NCBI RefSeq assembly: GCF_021044625.1
Contig: NZ_CP087999.1
Span: 1 to 64,000, forward strand
Reading direction: 5' to 3'
Source of the DNA: Geomonas sp. RF6
Lineage (GTDB): Bacteria > Desulfobacterota > Desulfuromonadia > Geobacterales > Geobacteraceae
DNA length: 64,000 nucleotides
Part shown: one piece after another, positions 35,470 through 43,497 of the stretch
How positions within the stretch are numbered: position 1 is the stretch's first letter
Layout: the number at the start of each line of letters is the position of its first letter
Notes under the pieces: model-generated
What the model was told of the DNA's origin: nothing
The model's database searches: none
The model's input: only the letters and a program-made list of their open reading frames with translations
Made by a program: the position numbers and the translations under genes

Positions 35470-36543
35470 ATGTCATCAGGCATTTCTAGCAGGTTGTCCT
35501 TTCTCGATCGCTGGCTCACCGTGTGGATTTTTGCCGCGATGGCCTTTGGTATCGGCCTCGGGTACTTCGTCCCCGGCGTCGAGTCCTTCATCAACCGGTT
35601 CCAGGTGGGCACGACGAACATCCCCATCGCGGTCGGCCTGATCCTCATGATGTACCCTCCGTTCGCGAAGGTGAAGTACGAGGAGATGCCGGAGGTATTC
35701 AAGAACAAGAGGGTGCTCGGCCTCTCCCTCGTGCAGAACTGGGTCATCGGTCCGGTGCTGATGTTCGCCCTTGCCATCTTTCTCCTCCCCGACAAGCCCG
35801 AGTACATGGTCGGTCTCATCATGATCGGCCTGGCGCGCTGCATCGCCATGGTGATTGTCTGGAACGAGCTGGCGAAGGGAAACACGGAGTACGCCGCCGG
35901 GCTCGTCGCCTTCAACAGCGTCTTCCAGGTCCTCTTCTACAGCGTTTATGCCTGGTTCTTCATCACGGTCCTCCCCCCCCTCTTCGGGCTCAGCGGAAGC
36001 ATCGTGGAAGTCAGCATCAGGCAGATCGCCGAGAGCGTCTTCATCTACCTCGGCATTCCCTGCATCGCTGGCGCCATCACCAGGCTAATCGGGGTGAAGG
36101 CTATGGGTGTGGAGCGTTATCACCGGGAAGTTGTGCCCCGCATTGGTCCGATAACTCTCATCGCTTTGCTCTTCACCATCGTCGTCATGTTCAGCCTCAA
36201 GGGGAACCTGATCGTGCAGTTGCCGATGGACGTGCTGCGCATCGCACTGCCGATGCTCATCTACTTCGTGGTCATGTTCCTCGTCTCCTTCTGGATGGGA
36301 AGCAAGCTCGGAGCTGACTACAGCAAGACGACGACCCTTGCCTTTACTGCAGCCAGCAACAACTTCGAGCTCGCCATAGCGGTAGCCGTCGCGGTCTTCG
36401 GGCTGAACTCGGGAGCGGCGTTTGCCGCGGTTATCGGGCCCCTCGTTGAGGTTCCGGTCATGATCGCCCTGGTGAACGTGGCATTTGCGCTGCGCACCCG
36501 CCTGTTTTCCCGCGAGCCAAACTCTGTGCCTGTAGGGAGATGA
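35470..36543 (+). CDS. acr3: ACR3-type arsenite efflux transporter
   Basis: 357 residues with about ten membrane helices. Family motifs: [11 protein letters not shown] near the start, [12 protein letters not shown], and the invariant Cys in [16 protein letters not shown] that is essential for As(III) transport in ACR3. It exports arsenite using the proton-motive force. GGAGG lies ten bases before the ATG. Three bases separate its stop from the hgcA start at 36547. Confidence 0.96.
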   Translation: MSSGISSRLSFLDRWLTVWIFAAMAFGIGLGYFVPGVESFINRFQVGTTNIPIAVGLILMMYPPFAKVKYEEMPEVFKNKRVLGLSLVQNWVIGPVLMFALAIFLLPDKPEYMVGLIMIGLARCIAMVIVWNELAKGNTEYAAGLVAFNSVFQVLFYSVYAWFFITVLPPLFGLSGSIVEVSIRQIAESVFIYLGIPCIAGAITRLIGVKAMGVERYHREVVPRIGPITLIALLFTIVVMFSLKGNLIVQLPMDVLRIALPMLIYFVVMFLVSFWMGSKLGADYSKTTTLAFTAASNNFELAIAVAVAVFGLNSGAAFAAVIGPLVEVPVMIALVNVAFALRTRLFSREPNSVPVGR

Positions 36544-36546
36544 TCA

Positions 36547-37689
36547 ATGGGATGCTGTGACGGTGGTAAAGACGACGGCAAAAAAACCGCACTCTGCGAT
36601 GCGCCTCCTAAGGAAGTAACAGAAGCGGCTCCCTGTTGAGGCCCCAAAACCTCCGCCGGTGGCGGAGTCATCGATGAAAAGGTTCCGGGATTCATCTGCT
36701 GGATGGAGACAGCTGCCGGGCGTGTACCGCGCATCTCTTCAACGCTTGCCTTTACGGATCGGGTTGGTTCGTGGAAAGCGCGCTGGGGCATCAACAGGAT
36801 GAACTTCATCGTTCCCCCCGGTCTCTACGCCGTGGGCACCCCGACAGCTGAAGCCCCGGTGGTCGTTACCGCCAACTACAAGATGAGCTACGACCTGGTG
36901 CGGCAGGCTCTGAGCGGACGCGACATCTGGTTGCTCGTATTGGAGACCTTTGGCGTCAACGTGTGGTGTGCGGCCGGCAAGGGCACCTTCGGTACCGAGG
37001 AGCTCCTTTACCGGATGCGGGAGACCCGTCTTCCAGAGGTGGTATCTCACCGGCGGCTATTGCTCCCGATCCTCGGGGCTCCAGGCGTTGCAGGACACGA
37101 AGTGACGAAAAAGTCGGGTTTCACAGTGACCTACGCCGCCATCAGGGCGGAGGACCTGCCGGCTTTCCTCGACAGGGGAATGGTGACCACCGATGAAATG
37201 CGGCACCTCACCTTTACCCTGTACGAGAGAATGGTGCTCGTTCCGGTGGAGTTGGTGCTGGTGATGAAGTCGCTGCTGGTGACGGGGATCGCCATATTCC
37301 TGTTATTCGCTGTCGCAAGTGGTCTCGGAGCCGGTCTGGCAGCGCTCATTGCCTATGCCGGCGCAGTTATTACAGGAACTGCCCTGACCCCTCTCCTGCT
37401 GCCGGCGCTGCCGACAAGGAGCTTTCTGGTGAAGGGAGCGGTCGCAGGAGTGCTGTGGAGCTGGCTCTTCTATGCCGTAGCAGGAGGATCGTCACTGGGT
37501 CCCGCTGCAACGGCCGCCCTCTTCCTCGGGGTACCTGCGGTGAGCGCTTTCTACGCCTTGAATTTTACCGGCTGCACCAACTATACGTCTCTCTCTGGGG
37601 TGAACCGGGAGATGCGCATGGGGATGCCGGTCATGGGATGTGCCATCGTCGCGAGTACCGTACTTCTGCTGGTAAGCAGGTTCGGTTAA
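36547..37689 (+). CDS. hgcA: HgcA mercury-methylating corrinoid protein, with in-frame TGA (probable selenocysteine)
   Basis: 380 residues if the TGA at 36637-36639 is read through as residue 31. Residues 1-34 form a Cys-rich arm: GCCDGG, Cys17, then PCUGPK. The corrinoid domain follows, with the HgcA cap-helix signature NVWCAAGK (Cys141, lower cobalt ligand), then about five membrane helices from ~245. HgcA transfers a methyl group to Hg(II). Reading only from the next ATG (36703) would cut off GFICW..., which belongs to the conserved lead-in, and that ATG has no ribosome site. The ATG at 36547 starts three bases after acr3. No in-frame stop lies between the TGA and 36703. A hairpin with GGU loop follows the TGA. 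A Cys homologue would read PCCGPK. Confidence 0.82.
36651..36667 (+). promoter_or_regulatory. Candidate bacterial SECIS hairpin in hgcA
   Basis: CTCCGCC-GGT-GGCGGAG, seven perfect pairs with a three-base loop starting with G. The loop G lies 18 bases after the TGA, inside the 16-37 range known for bacterial SECIS elements, which also need a G in the first two loop positions. Confidence 0.65.
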
Positions 37690-37702
37690 GGAGGCAAAAG
37701 GG

Positions 37703-37990
37703 GTGAAAGGGTTCAGATATCTTGATGGCGTAGCGACGGTGCGGCTAGATCCCTCGGCCTGCGTAGGATGCACCAGGTGCGTCGAGGTGTGCCCGCACCA
37801 GGTCTTTGCCGTGAGTGACCGAAAGGCTCACATCGTCGACAAGGATGCCTGCATGGAATGCGGAGCGTGCGCAAAAAATTGTCCCACTGCGGCCATCGAG
37901 GTAGAGGCGGGAGTCGGCTGTGCCACTTGGGTGATTGACCGATGGTTCGGCGGGAAAAAGTTCGGCGGCACCGGCAGTTGCTGTGGGTAG
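37703..37990 (+). CDS. hgcB: HgcB ferredoxin partner of HgcA
   Basis: 95 residues. Two [4Fe-4S] motifs: C20VGCTRCVEVCP and C50MECGACAKNCP; the second carries the CMECGAC form typical of HgcB. It also has the extra Cys73 and a C-terminal Cys pair (GSCCG), implicated in handling Hg(II). It supplies low-potential electrons to the HgcA corrinoid. The GTG start at 37703 has AAGGAGG eight bases ahead and lies 13 bases after hgcA. Confidence 0.92.
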   Translation: MKGFRYLDGVATVRLDPSACVGCTRCVEVCPHQVFAVSDRKAHIVDKDACMECGACAKNCPTAAIEVEAGVGCATWVIDRWFGGKKFGGTGSCCG

Positions 37991-38011
37991 TTTCGGTCGT
38001 ATGGAGAAGAA

Positions 38012-38452
38012 ATGAGCAGAGTCAACGTGTTGTTCGTCTGTATTCACAATAGTGCCCGCAGCCAGATGGCAGAAGCTTTCGTGAACCATCTTGCTGGTGA
38101 TCGGTTTCTGGCTGACAGTGCCGGCCTCGAGCCCGGTGTGCTGAATCCGTGCGTGGTTGAGGTAATGGCGGAAGTGGGGATCGACATCTCCCAAAAGCGG
38201 ACCAAGTCCGTCGATGAGGTGCAGAAATCGGGAGCTTCGTTTGACTATGTCATCACCGTTTGCGACGAGGCAAGTGCGGAGCGATGTCCCGTTTTCCCGG
38301 GGGGCACCAAAAGGCTCGCCTGGAGCTTTCCCGATCCCTCCGCCCTGCAGGGGAGCCATGAGGCAAAGCTTGAGGCGACGAGGGAGATTCGCGATGCCAT
38401 AAAGGCCCGCGTTGAAAAGTTCGTGGCTGAAGGCCCCACTGGGAACGATTGA
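38012..38452 (+). CDS. arsC: Thioredoxin-coupled arsenate reductase
   Basis: 146 residues, low-molecular-weight phosphatase fold. The P-loop is C10[13 protein letters not shown] (CX5R), and two further Cys, C84 and C92 ([11 protein letters not shown]), complete the redox relay of the thioredoxin-dependent ArsC family (pI258 type). It reduces As(V) to As(III), which Acr3 then exports. Typical length. Confidence 0.95.
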   Translation: MSRVNVLFVCIHNSARSQMAEAFVNHLAGDRFLADSAGLEPGVLNPCVVEVMAEVGIDISQKRTKSVDEVQKSGASFDYVITVCDEASAERCPVFPGGTKRLAWSFPDPSALQGSHEAKLEATREIRDAIKARVEKFVAEGPTGND

Positions 38453-38499
38453 TCAAGGGAAGTAATTGCTGCCACTACTCAAAAAAGGAGGGATCACCA

Positions 38500-38739
38500 A
38501 TGGCTTTGGACCGGAAGACTGTGGAACTTGTAGCGATCGGAGCCTCCGTAGGCGCCGGATGCAGCGAATGACTGGACCACCACCTGAAAGCCGCCCGTGA
38601 GGCTGGCGCAAATGCAGAGGAGCTCAGTGGTGCCATCACCATGGCACAGAAGGTTCGTCAGGTACAGGTGCAGAAGGCGGAGAAATTCTCCAGAGAGGTC
38701 TGCAAAGTTCTTGCAGAGGTGACCGGGTATAACGGTTAA
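38500..38739 (+). CDS. Small AhpD-like selenoprotein (CxxU), in-frame TGA
   Basis: 79 residues if the TGA at 38569-38571 (codon 24) is read as selenocysteine: G-C21-S-E-U24-LDHH-K. This is the redox motif of carboxymuconolactone decarboxylase/AhpD-like small proteins, for which a CxxU selenoprotein subgroup is established. After the TGA the frame stays open for 55 codons with a good helical sequence (AAREAGANAEELSGAITMA). Start supported by AAAAAAGGAGGGATCACC before the ATG. Without Sec only a 23-residue peptide would be made. It lies between arsC and an iron-sulfur protein in the ars-hgc operon; probably a peroxide- or thiol-active protein. Confidence 0.85.
38590..38607 (+). promoter_or_regulatory. 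Candidate SECIS hairpin in the AhpD-like gene
   Basis: GCCGCC-CGTGA-GGC-T-GGC: six pairs with one bulged T and a five-base loop with G in second place. The loop G is 25 bases after the TGA, within the accepted range. Confidence 0.55.
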
Positions 38740-38764
38740 TACAATGACATCCCAAGGAGCAGGT

Positions 38765-40144
38765 ATGGACGACCGGAACTCTAAACAGAAGAAGAGCCCA
38801 CAGGAGATCCTCCGCGGCATCATCGACCTGTGTGCCGACTGCGACACCTGCAGCACCCTCCTCGAAGAGGAATGCGTCTTCTTCCCCGAACTCTACAGGC
38901 TTTGGAACAATGAAAAGGAAACGGGAAGACCGATCTCCGATGAGGAACTGCGGCACCTCGTCGATCTGTGCACCTTCTGCGGGCTGTGCCCCTGCCCGCG
39001 GATTCCGGCCGACGTGATGGAGGCGAAGAGCGGCTATGTCGCCAAGGAAGGGCTGCCGACGTCGACGAAGCTCCTGATCGACGTGCCACGGATGGCGAAG
39101 GTGTGCGGGACGATTCCATGGCTCTACAATGCGCTGCGCAAAAACAAGACGGTGGCACCCCTCCTCCGGAAGATCACTGACATGCATCCTGACAGAGAAC
39201 TTCCGGCTCTTCCCGATCAGAGCTTCTTCCAGTGGGCGGAGAAGAAGGGCCTTTCCAGCAGGAAGGAAGGGCACAAGAGCGTCACGTATTTTGCGGGGTG
39301 CACTGCAGGGTACCTCTTCCCGCAGGTCGGTCGCGCTGCCGTCGAGGTGCTGGAGCACAACGGAGTATCGGTGTACGTCCCGAAACAGGAGTGCTGCGGC
39401 ATGCCGTACCTCCTGGAGGGGGATCTCCCGACCCTGCTCGACCGTGTCAAGGCGAACGTGGATCATCTGCTCCCCTGCGTCAACAAGGGCGACGAGTTGG
39501 TCGGCTCCTGCTCCACCTGCAACTTCTTCATGAAGAAAGTGATGAAAGAGCGGGCCTGCTATTCGGACGAATATCAGAAGTCGGTAGGTGCTTCGGAACA
39601 GATGATGATGATACCGGACGTAAAGGAGGGAAAGAAGATCTTCCGGAATGTGCACAAGGCCCAGTACCAGCGTGTGTTGAAGGATGACGGCTATTTTTCG
39701 TCGATCCCGCCACTGGACCGCGTTGCCATCTCTGAAGCCTTCAACGATCTGGGAGAGTACCTGGCGCGACTCCATGCCGAAGGAAAGCTGTCGACGAAGT
39801 TCGGCAAGGTATCCGAACGGCTGGTCTACTTCGCCCCGTGCCACCAGAGGGAGCAGAAGATCGGGACGCCATACCTGGATCTTCTGCGGCTGATACCCGG
39901 CATAGAGATCGACGCGACAGCAGGAGTGGACTGTTGCGGCATGGGGGGGAACTTCGGATACAAGAGGACGTTTCACGAAGACTCCATGTCGATCGGACGC
40001 CCTCTCCAGCAAAAGATCAAGAAGCTCAATCCGCAGGCCATCGTCACCGACTGCATGAGCTGTAAGCTGCAGTTCAACCACACTCTCCCGTACCCTGTGT
40101 ACCATCCGCTGGAGATTCTGGCCATGGCGTACAAGAACCTGTGA
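38765..40144 (+). CDS. GlpC/HdrD-like iron-sulfur protein with two CCG domains
   Basis: 459 residues. The N-terminal part has two Cys clusters (CADCDTC and CTFCGLCPCP), likely [4Fe-4S] sites. Two cysteine-rich CCG domains follow: FAGCTAG...ECCGMPY...CSTC and FAPCH...DCCGMGGNFG...CMSC. This is the pattern of heterodisulfide-reductase subunit B/D and GlpC, which move electrons between quinones, thiols and ferredoxins. The ATG at 38765 has AAGGAG before it; an upstream in-frame ATG at 38744 does not. Last gene of the ars-hgc operon, so a role in electron supply to arsenate reduction or HgcAB is possible but inferred. Confidence 0.9.
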   Translation: MDDRNSKQKKSPQEILRGIIDLCADCDTCSTLLEEECVFFPELYRLWNNEKETGRPISDEELRHLVDLCTFCGLCPCPRIPADVMEAKSGYVAKEGLPTSTKLLIDVPRMAKVCGTIPWLYNALRKNKTVAPLLRKITDMHPDRELPALPDQSFFQWAEKKGLSSRKEGHKSVTYFAGCTAGYLFPQVGRAAVEVLEHNGVSVYVPKQECCGMPYLLEGDLPTLLDRVKANVDHLLPCVNKGDELVGSCSTCNFFMKKVMKERACYSDEYQKSVGASEQMMMIPDVKEGKKIFRNVHKAQYQRVLKDDGYFSSIPPLDRVAISEAFNDLGEYLARLHAEGKLSTKFGKVSERLVYFAPCHQREQKIGTPYLDLLRLIPGIEIDATAGVDCCGMGGNFGYKRTFHEDSMSIGRPLQQKIKKLNPQAIVTDCMSCKLQFNHTLPYPVYHPLEILAMAYKNL

Positions 40145-40165
40145 TGCCTTGTTGACCCGGCTTGC

Positions 40166-40200
40166 AAGGGCGGCTAATCGACTTTAGCCGCCCTTTTTCT
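40166..40200 (+). terminator. Terminator of the ars-hgc operon
   Basis: AAGGGCGGCTAA-TCGACT-TTAGCCGCCCTT, 12 perfect pairs, followed by TTTCTT. It sets the operon's end. Confidence 0.93.
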
Positions 40201-40268
40201 TCAGCTTATAGGTACCTCTTCGCGTCGTCGAGGGACACCTGGCAGTAGCACCCGGAACCGGAGAAACC

Positions 40269-40871
40269 ATGCACGATTACGACGCACTCTACAAAGAATT
40301 CCAGCCGAGAATTCATCGCTATCTCTGCCACCTTTGTGGAGAAGCTGACGCCCCCGATCTGACGCAGGCCGTCTTCCTGAAGGCAAGCCAGGCCCTCGCG
40401 AATTTTCGCGGGGAGTGTTCCATTGCAACCTGGATCTACCGTATAGCCACCAACACGGCCCACGACCACGCGAGATCCGGCTCTGGGGCAGTCCGCGAGG
40501 AAGAGGTCGAGCTTGACGCTATCCCCGATGCCGAGACTCCTGGTGCGGAGAAGGAATACGTACGCAGGGAAATGAACGCCTGCATCCGCGGCGTCGTGGA
40601 CGGGTTGCCGGAGCAGTACCGAAATGTTCTGGTGATGAGCGACTTCGAGGAGCTCTCCAATTTGCAGATCGCCGACATCCTTCAGATTTCCCTCGATACA
40701 GTGAAGATCAGGCTCCACCGCGGTCGGAAAAAGCTCAAGGAGGCACTCGAGTGCCAATGCACGATGTATCACGACGAGCGCAATGTCCTGTCATGTGACC
40801 GAAAACCTGCATCTGGACCAGCAGTAGTTAAATTCTCCATTCCCACTCTAATCCCCTCCCGAAGGAAATAG
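40269..40871 (+). CDS. ECF-type RNA polymerase sigma factor with Cys-rich tail
   Basis: 200 residues. Region 2 (LYKEFQPRIHRYLCHLCGEADAPDLTQAVFLKA, TWIYRIATNTAHDH) and region 4 (GLPEQYRNVLVMSDFEELSNLQIADILQISLDTVKIRLHRGRKKLKEAL) are complete. The tail carries four Cys-type residues (ECQCTMYHDERNVLSCDRKP), a form seen in a subset of ECF sigmas without a separate anti-sigma, where it may sense metals or redox. No anti-sigma gene is adjacent. It may drive the small envelope genes that follow. Confidence 0.93.
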   Translation: MHDYDALYKEFQPRIHRYLCHLCGEADAPDLTQAVFLKASQALANFRGECSIATWIYRIATNTAHDHARSGSGAVREEEVELDAIPDAETPGAEKEYVRREMNACIRGVVDGLPEQYRNVLVMSDFEELSNLQIADILQISLDTVKIRLHRGRKKLKEALECQCTMYHDERNVLSCDRKPASGPAVVKFSIPTLIPSRRK

Positions 40872-41080
40872 TTTCAAGACAATGAACGGGTGCAGGAGAG
40901 CACTCCTGCGCCCGTAACAACGAAGTCTTCAACAACCTGCCCCCCCGACCACGTTATCGATCTTTCGCCCAGCTACGGCATCACGCTCCATCTGCAATTT
41001 TATTTTCGGCCACACGTATCCTTTTCAGTCCTCTCCCCGTCTATACCTGAAAATTTTTCTGTTCAAAGGGGGTGGTTGCG

Positions 41081-41224
41081 ATGTTGAGATTAGGCTGGTG
41101 GGTTCTTGCCCTCATTTTGGTCCTAGGGCTCGGTTCCTTCGGTGCTCAGGGATGCGGTAGCACGTTCACCTATGTAACGGAGGAGATCAAAGAGCTGATC
41201 GCCGGAGAGCGGGTCGGTCCCTAA
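41081..41224 (+). CDS. Very small membrane or lipoprotein-like peptide (47 aa)
   Basis: Not recognised. 47 residues: a hydrophobic N-terminal segment (LRLGWWVLALILVLGLGSFGAQGC) that could be a membrane anchor or lipoprotein signal, then a polar tail (TYVTEEIKELIAGERVGP). AAAGGGGGTGG lies before the ATG. It sits between the sigma factor and the SHOCT protein. Confidence 0.6.
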   Translation: MLRLGWWVLALILVLGLGSFGAQGCGSTFTYVTEEIKELIAGERVGP

Positions 41225-41315
41225 GGTCAGAATCATTACCAGTGCCCCCCTGCGGCGTATCCTTTAGGGCATCCGAATCGTCTATACAGTCAAAAGCCAC
41301 GAAGGAGGTAGGAGT

Positions 41316-41555
41316 ATGTTCGGATGGGGCGTAGGGTGCACAGGCTTCTGGTGGGTCTATCCATTGTTGTTCTTCCTGGTGATGGGCTTCTTCATGATGC
41401 GAGGGTGCGGTTGCATGTCCGGTTGGGGCGGCCGCGGGCAACGCCGCGATCCCAACTCCGCGATAGCCGCGGAAGAAATCCTGAAGAGGCGGTATGCACT
41501 CGGGGAGATCGATCTTGAGCGGTTTGAAGAGATGAAGAAAAAGATAGCCGAGTGA
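41316..41555 (+). CDS. SHOCT domain small membrane protein
   Basis: 79 residues. One membrane helix (WWVYPLLFFLVMGFFMM), then a Cys/Gly-rich stretch (RGCGCMSGWGGRG), and a C-terminal SHOCT domain (AEEILKRRYALGEIDLERFEEMKKKI). SHOCT proteins are often small membrane or oligomerising proteins of unknown role. GGAGGTAGGAGT precedes the ATG. Confidence 0.85.
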   Translation: MFGWGVGCTGFWWVYPLLFFLVMGFFMMRGCGCMSGWGGRGQRRDPNSAIAAEEILKRRYALGEIDLERFEEMKKKIAE

Positions 41556-41581
41556 CACGGCCAAACGAAAGGGGGCTGAAC

Positions 41582-42073
41582 ATGAAAGGATGCTGTGGGA
41601 GCAAAGAAAAACAACGAGCCGACTACGAGCTCGTAAAACTGGAGAGGGCAACGCAGGTTTGCCCTATGTGCGAGGAATATGCGCAGCGCCAGAAGTCCAA
41701 GCCGGTAGCGGTGGTCTGCTGCGAAGGGGCCTGCCTCCGTGGAGAAGTGGCCCGACAGGCCGCAAATCTCCTCTGTCACTCCCTTGCGCCAGAGAAGACC
41801 GTGCGTATCTGCCTTGGCGGCGCCTTTACTAAGGATACAGGGCAGCGTGGCTTGGTCAGGGACGCGAGCCGGCTGATTGCCTTGGAAGGCTGCTTTATCA
41901 ACTGCTCATCACGTATGATGGGTGGGGTCATCGACGGGTTGACGCCAGAAGTGATCATCGCGGACCAACTGTACGAGTTCGACCGAGCCCTCTTCGGAAT
42001 CGACGAGATGACTCCAGAGGAAATCCAGAAGCATGCTCGTGCTGTCGCAGAAAAAATCGCGGCAAGTCTTTGA
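41582..42073 (+). CDS. DGC-domain putative zinc-binding protein
   Basis: 163 residues from the ATG at 41582 (AAAGGGGGCTGAAC ahead). Cys-rich: MKGCCGSKEK at the start, VCPMCEEY, VCCEGACLRGEVARQAA, ICLGGAFTKDTGQRGLVRDASRLIALEGCFINC. This matches the DGC family of presumed zinc- or metal-binding proteins, found near metal and arsenic genes. Function unknown; the Cys clusters suggest metal or metalloid binding. Follows the SHOCT gene by 26 bases and is probably cotranscribed. Confidence 0.82.
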   Translation: MKGCCGSKEKQRADYELVKLERATQVCPMCEEYAQRQKSKPVAVVCCEGACLRGEVARQAANLLCHSLAPEKTVRICLGGAFTKDTGQRGLVRDASRLIALEGCFINCSSRMMGGVIDGLTPEVIIADQLYEFDRALFGIDEMTPEEIQKHARAVAEKIAASL

Positions 42074-42119
42074 AGCCCAACCGAGGCATCCCCTCCAAAA
42101 AGGGGATGCCTACCTTTGC

Positions 42120-42965
42120 CTACTCTGCACCGCTAATAAGGAATTCTTCGACCTCGGCACGGGACATCATGTCACTAAAGCACCAATAGTCTCCACCTCT
42201 GCCAATACTGTCGGCTATGTCGGCGAACTTGCGCATGCAGGATCGGAATATGAAAGGGCCAAAGCTGACTCTGTTCACTCCCAGTTTCTGCAACACTGCC
42301 AACGGAGCAGCATTGGGCGTCACCAGTATGTTCAAGGGGCCCTCGATCCGGTTTTTAAGGACCCGTACCGTATCCTCGTCTCCCGGCCCCATAGGATATA
42401 CACAGTCTGCACCGGCACCGGAGTAGGCCCTCGCCCTTGCCACCGCGTCCTCTGTGGCGTCTTCCCGTGTGCTGAATGACGACGAGAAATAACTGTCTAT
42501 CCTGGCGTTGATGACGAGAGGGATGTTACGCGCTGCCGCGGCTCGCCGTACCAGTGCAATCCTCTGGCATTGCTCGTCAATATCCCTGAGGGCGCCTCCT
42601 GCCTCAAGACCATCTTCGATATTGATCCCAGCTACTCCGGTACCCAACACCTGGAAGACGGTTTCTTCCAACTCCGACAACGACTCTCCATATCCCGTCT
42701 CAATGTCAGCAGTCACAGGCACATCCACAGCTCGCGCTATGCGCTCGATGACATCGAGAGCAGTCGCTCTCTTGATCTTTTCGCCGTCCTCATAACCAAG
42801 AGCTGCCGAGATCGCGGCACTGGCGGTTGCAACTGCAGGATACCCCTTCTTCTCAAGAATACGTGCACCTAGAGGGCTCCAAATATTCGGCAACACCAGC
42901 ATGTTATCGCCGTAGTGAAGTGAGCGCAGCCGTTCTGCTTTCTCTTTCTGAACTGTCGAATCCAC
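42120..42965 (-). CDS. Isocitrate lyase / PEP mutase family protein
   Basis: 281 residues, TIM-barrel of the PEP mutase superfamily: LVLPNIWSPLGARILEKKGYPAVATASAA, VPVTADIETGYGE, GINIEDG, LVINARIDSYF, NILVTPNAAPL. The loop that defines true PEP mutase (EDKxxxKxNS) and the KKCGH/KRCGH of isocitrate lyases are absent, so the reaction cannot be named; C-C lyase on a 2-hydroxy or keto acid is the usual guess. It starts at a GTG preceded by AAGGAGGGA. Points against its neighbours, between two arsenic-type operons. Confidence 0.85.
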   Translation of the reverse strand: MDSTVQKEKAERLRSLHYGDNMLVLPNIWSPLGARILEKKGYPAVATASAAISAALGYEDGEKIKRATALDVIERIARAVDVPVTADIETGYGESLSELEETVFQVLGTGVAGINIEDGLEAGGALRDIDEQCQRIALVRRAAAARNIPLVINARIDSYFSSSFSTREDATEDAVARARAYSGAGADCVYPMGPGDEDTVRVLKNRIEGPLNILVTPNAAPLAVLQKLGVNRVSFGPFIFRSCMRKFADIADSIGRGGDYWCFSDMMSRAEVEEFLISGAE

Positions 42966-43114
42966 AACCTAGTCCCTCCTTGCCCCGTTACTCTCGTCAG
43001 GGAGCAATAACACATTAACCAAAGCATAGGAAGAATATATTAGCGCCCCTGGCCAAGCATGGCATTTCCAGATGAAGAGGATTTTTTCGAACACAACCGG
43101 AGTAATACAAGAGC

Positions 43115-43151
43115 TTGACAGACGAGAACAAAGGAGTATATGAGTATATAC
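43115..43151 (+). promoter_or_regulatory. Promoter and operator of the second ArsR operon
   Basis: TTGACA -35 at 43115-43120 and a TATATG -10-like box at 43137-43142. The palindrome GTATAT-GAGT-ATATAC (43136-43151) overlaps the -10. It is built 6-4-6 like the operator of the first ars operon but with a different sequence, so the two repressors should not cross-bind readily. Confidence 0.7.
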
Positions 43152-43171
43152 GCATACACTGGGGGCTTTAC

Positions 43172-43486
43172 ATGAGCGACACGACGAAGTTAAAGGCAGA
43201 AATCCTCAAGGCCATCGCGCAACCGACACGCCTCAAAATCATAGAATTCTTACGGGAAGGGGAACGCTGCGTCTGCGAGATCTTTCCCGCCATAGGAGAG
43301 GAGCAGTCCAATACCTCCCGTCATCTCAACATGATGACTGCCAGCGGGATCCTCTCCCGACGGAAGGACGGGCTGAAGATTTACTATGCCATCAACCACG
43401 CCGAAGTCCTGATCATTGTGGACCTGGCCGCCACGATCATGATGTCGGAAATAACCAAGCGGCATGAGATGTTGAAGGCGGTGTAA
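43172..43486 (+). CDS. Second ArsR-family repressor
   Basis: 104 residues. ILKAIAQPTRLKIIEFLREGERCVCEI holds the CxC metalloid site, SNTSRHLNMMTASG the recognition helix, and DGLKIYYAI the wing. A reading from 43115 would start inside the promoter, so the ATG at 43172 is used; the ribosome site is only GGGGG. Heads an operon with DUF2703, a permease, two thioredoxin-like genes and ccdA. Confidence 0.9.
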   Translation: MSDTTKLKAEILKAIAQPTRLKIIEFLREGERCVCEIFPAIGEEQSNTSRHLNMMTASGILSRRKDGLKIYYAINHAEVLIIVDLAATIMMSEITKRHEMLKAV

Positions 43487-43497
43487 GCGGAGAAGTC

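Noticed and set aside
36703-37689. Ordinary HgcA starting at the ATG at 36703
   Set aside because: No ribosome site, it removes conserved lead-in sequence, and the frame is open back to an ATG placed three bases after acr3 except for one TGA. Kept as the main competing explanation.
42120-42965. True PEP mutase or methylisocitrate lyase
   Set aside because: The diagnostic catalytic loops of both enzymes are missing, so only the superfamily is named.
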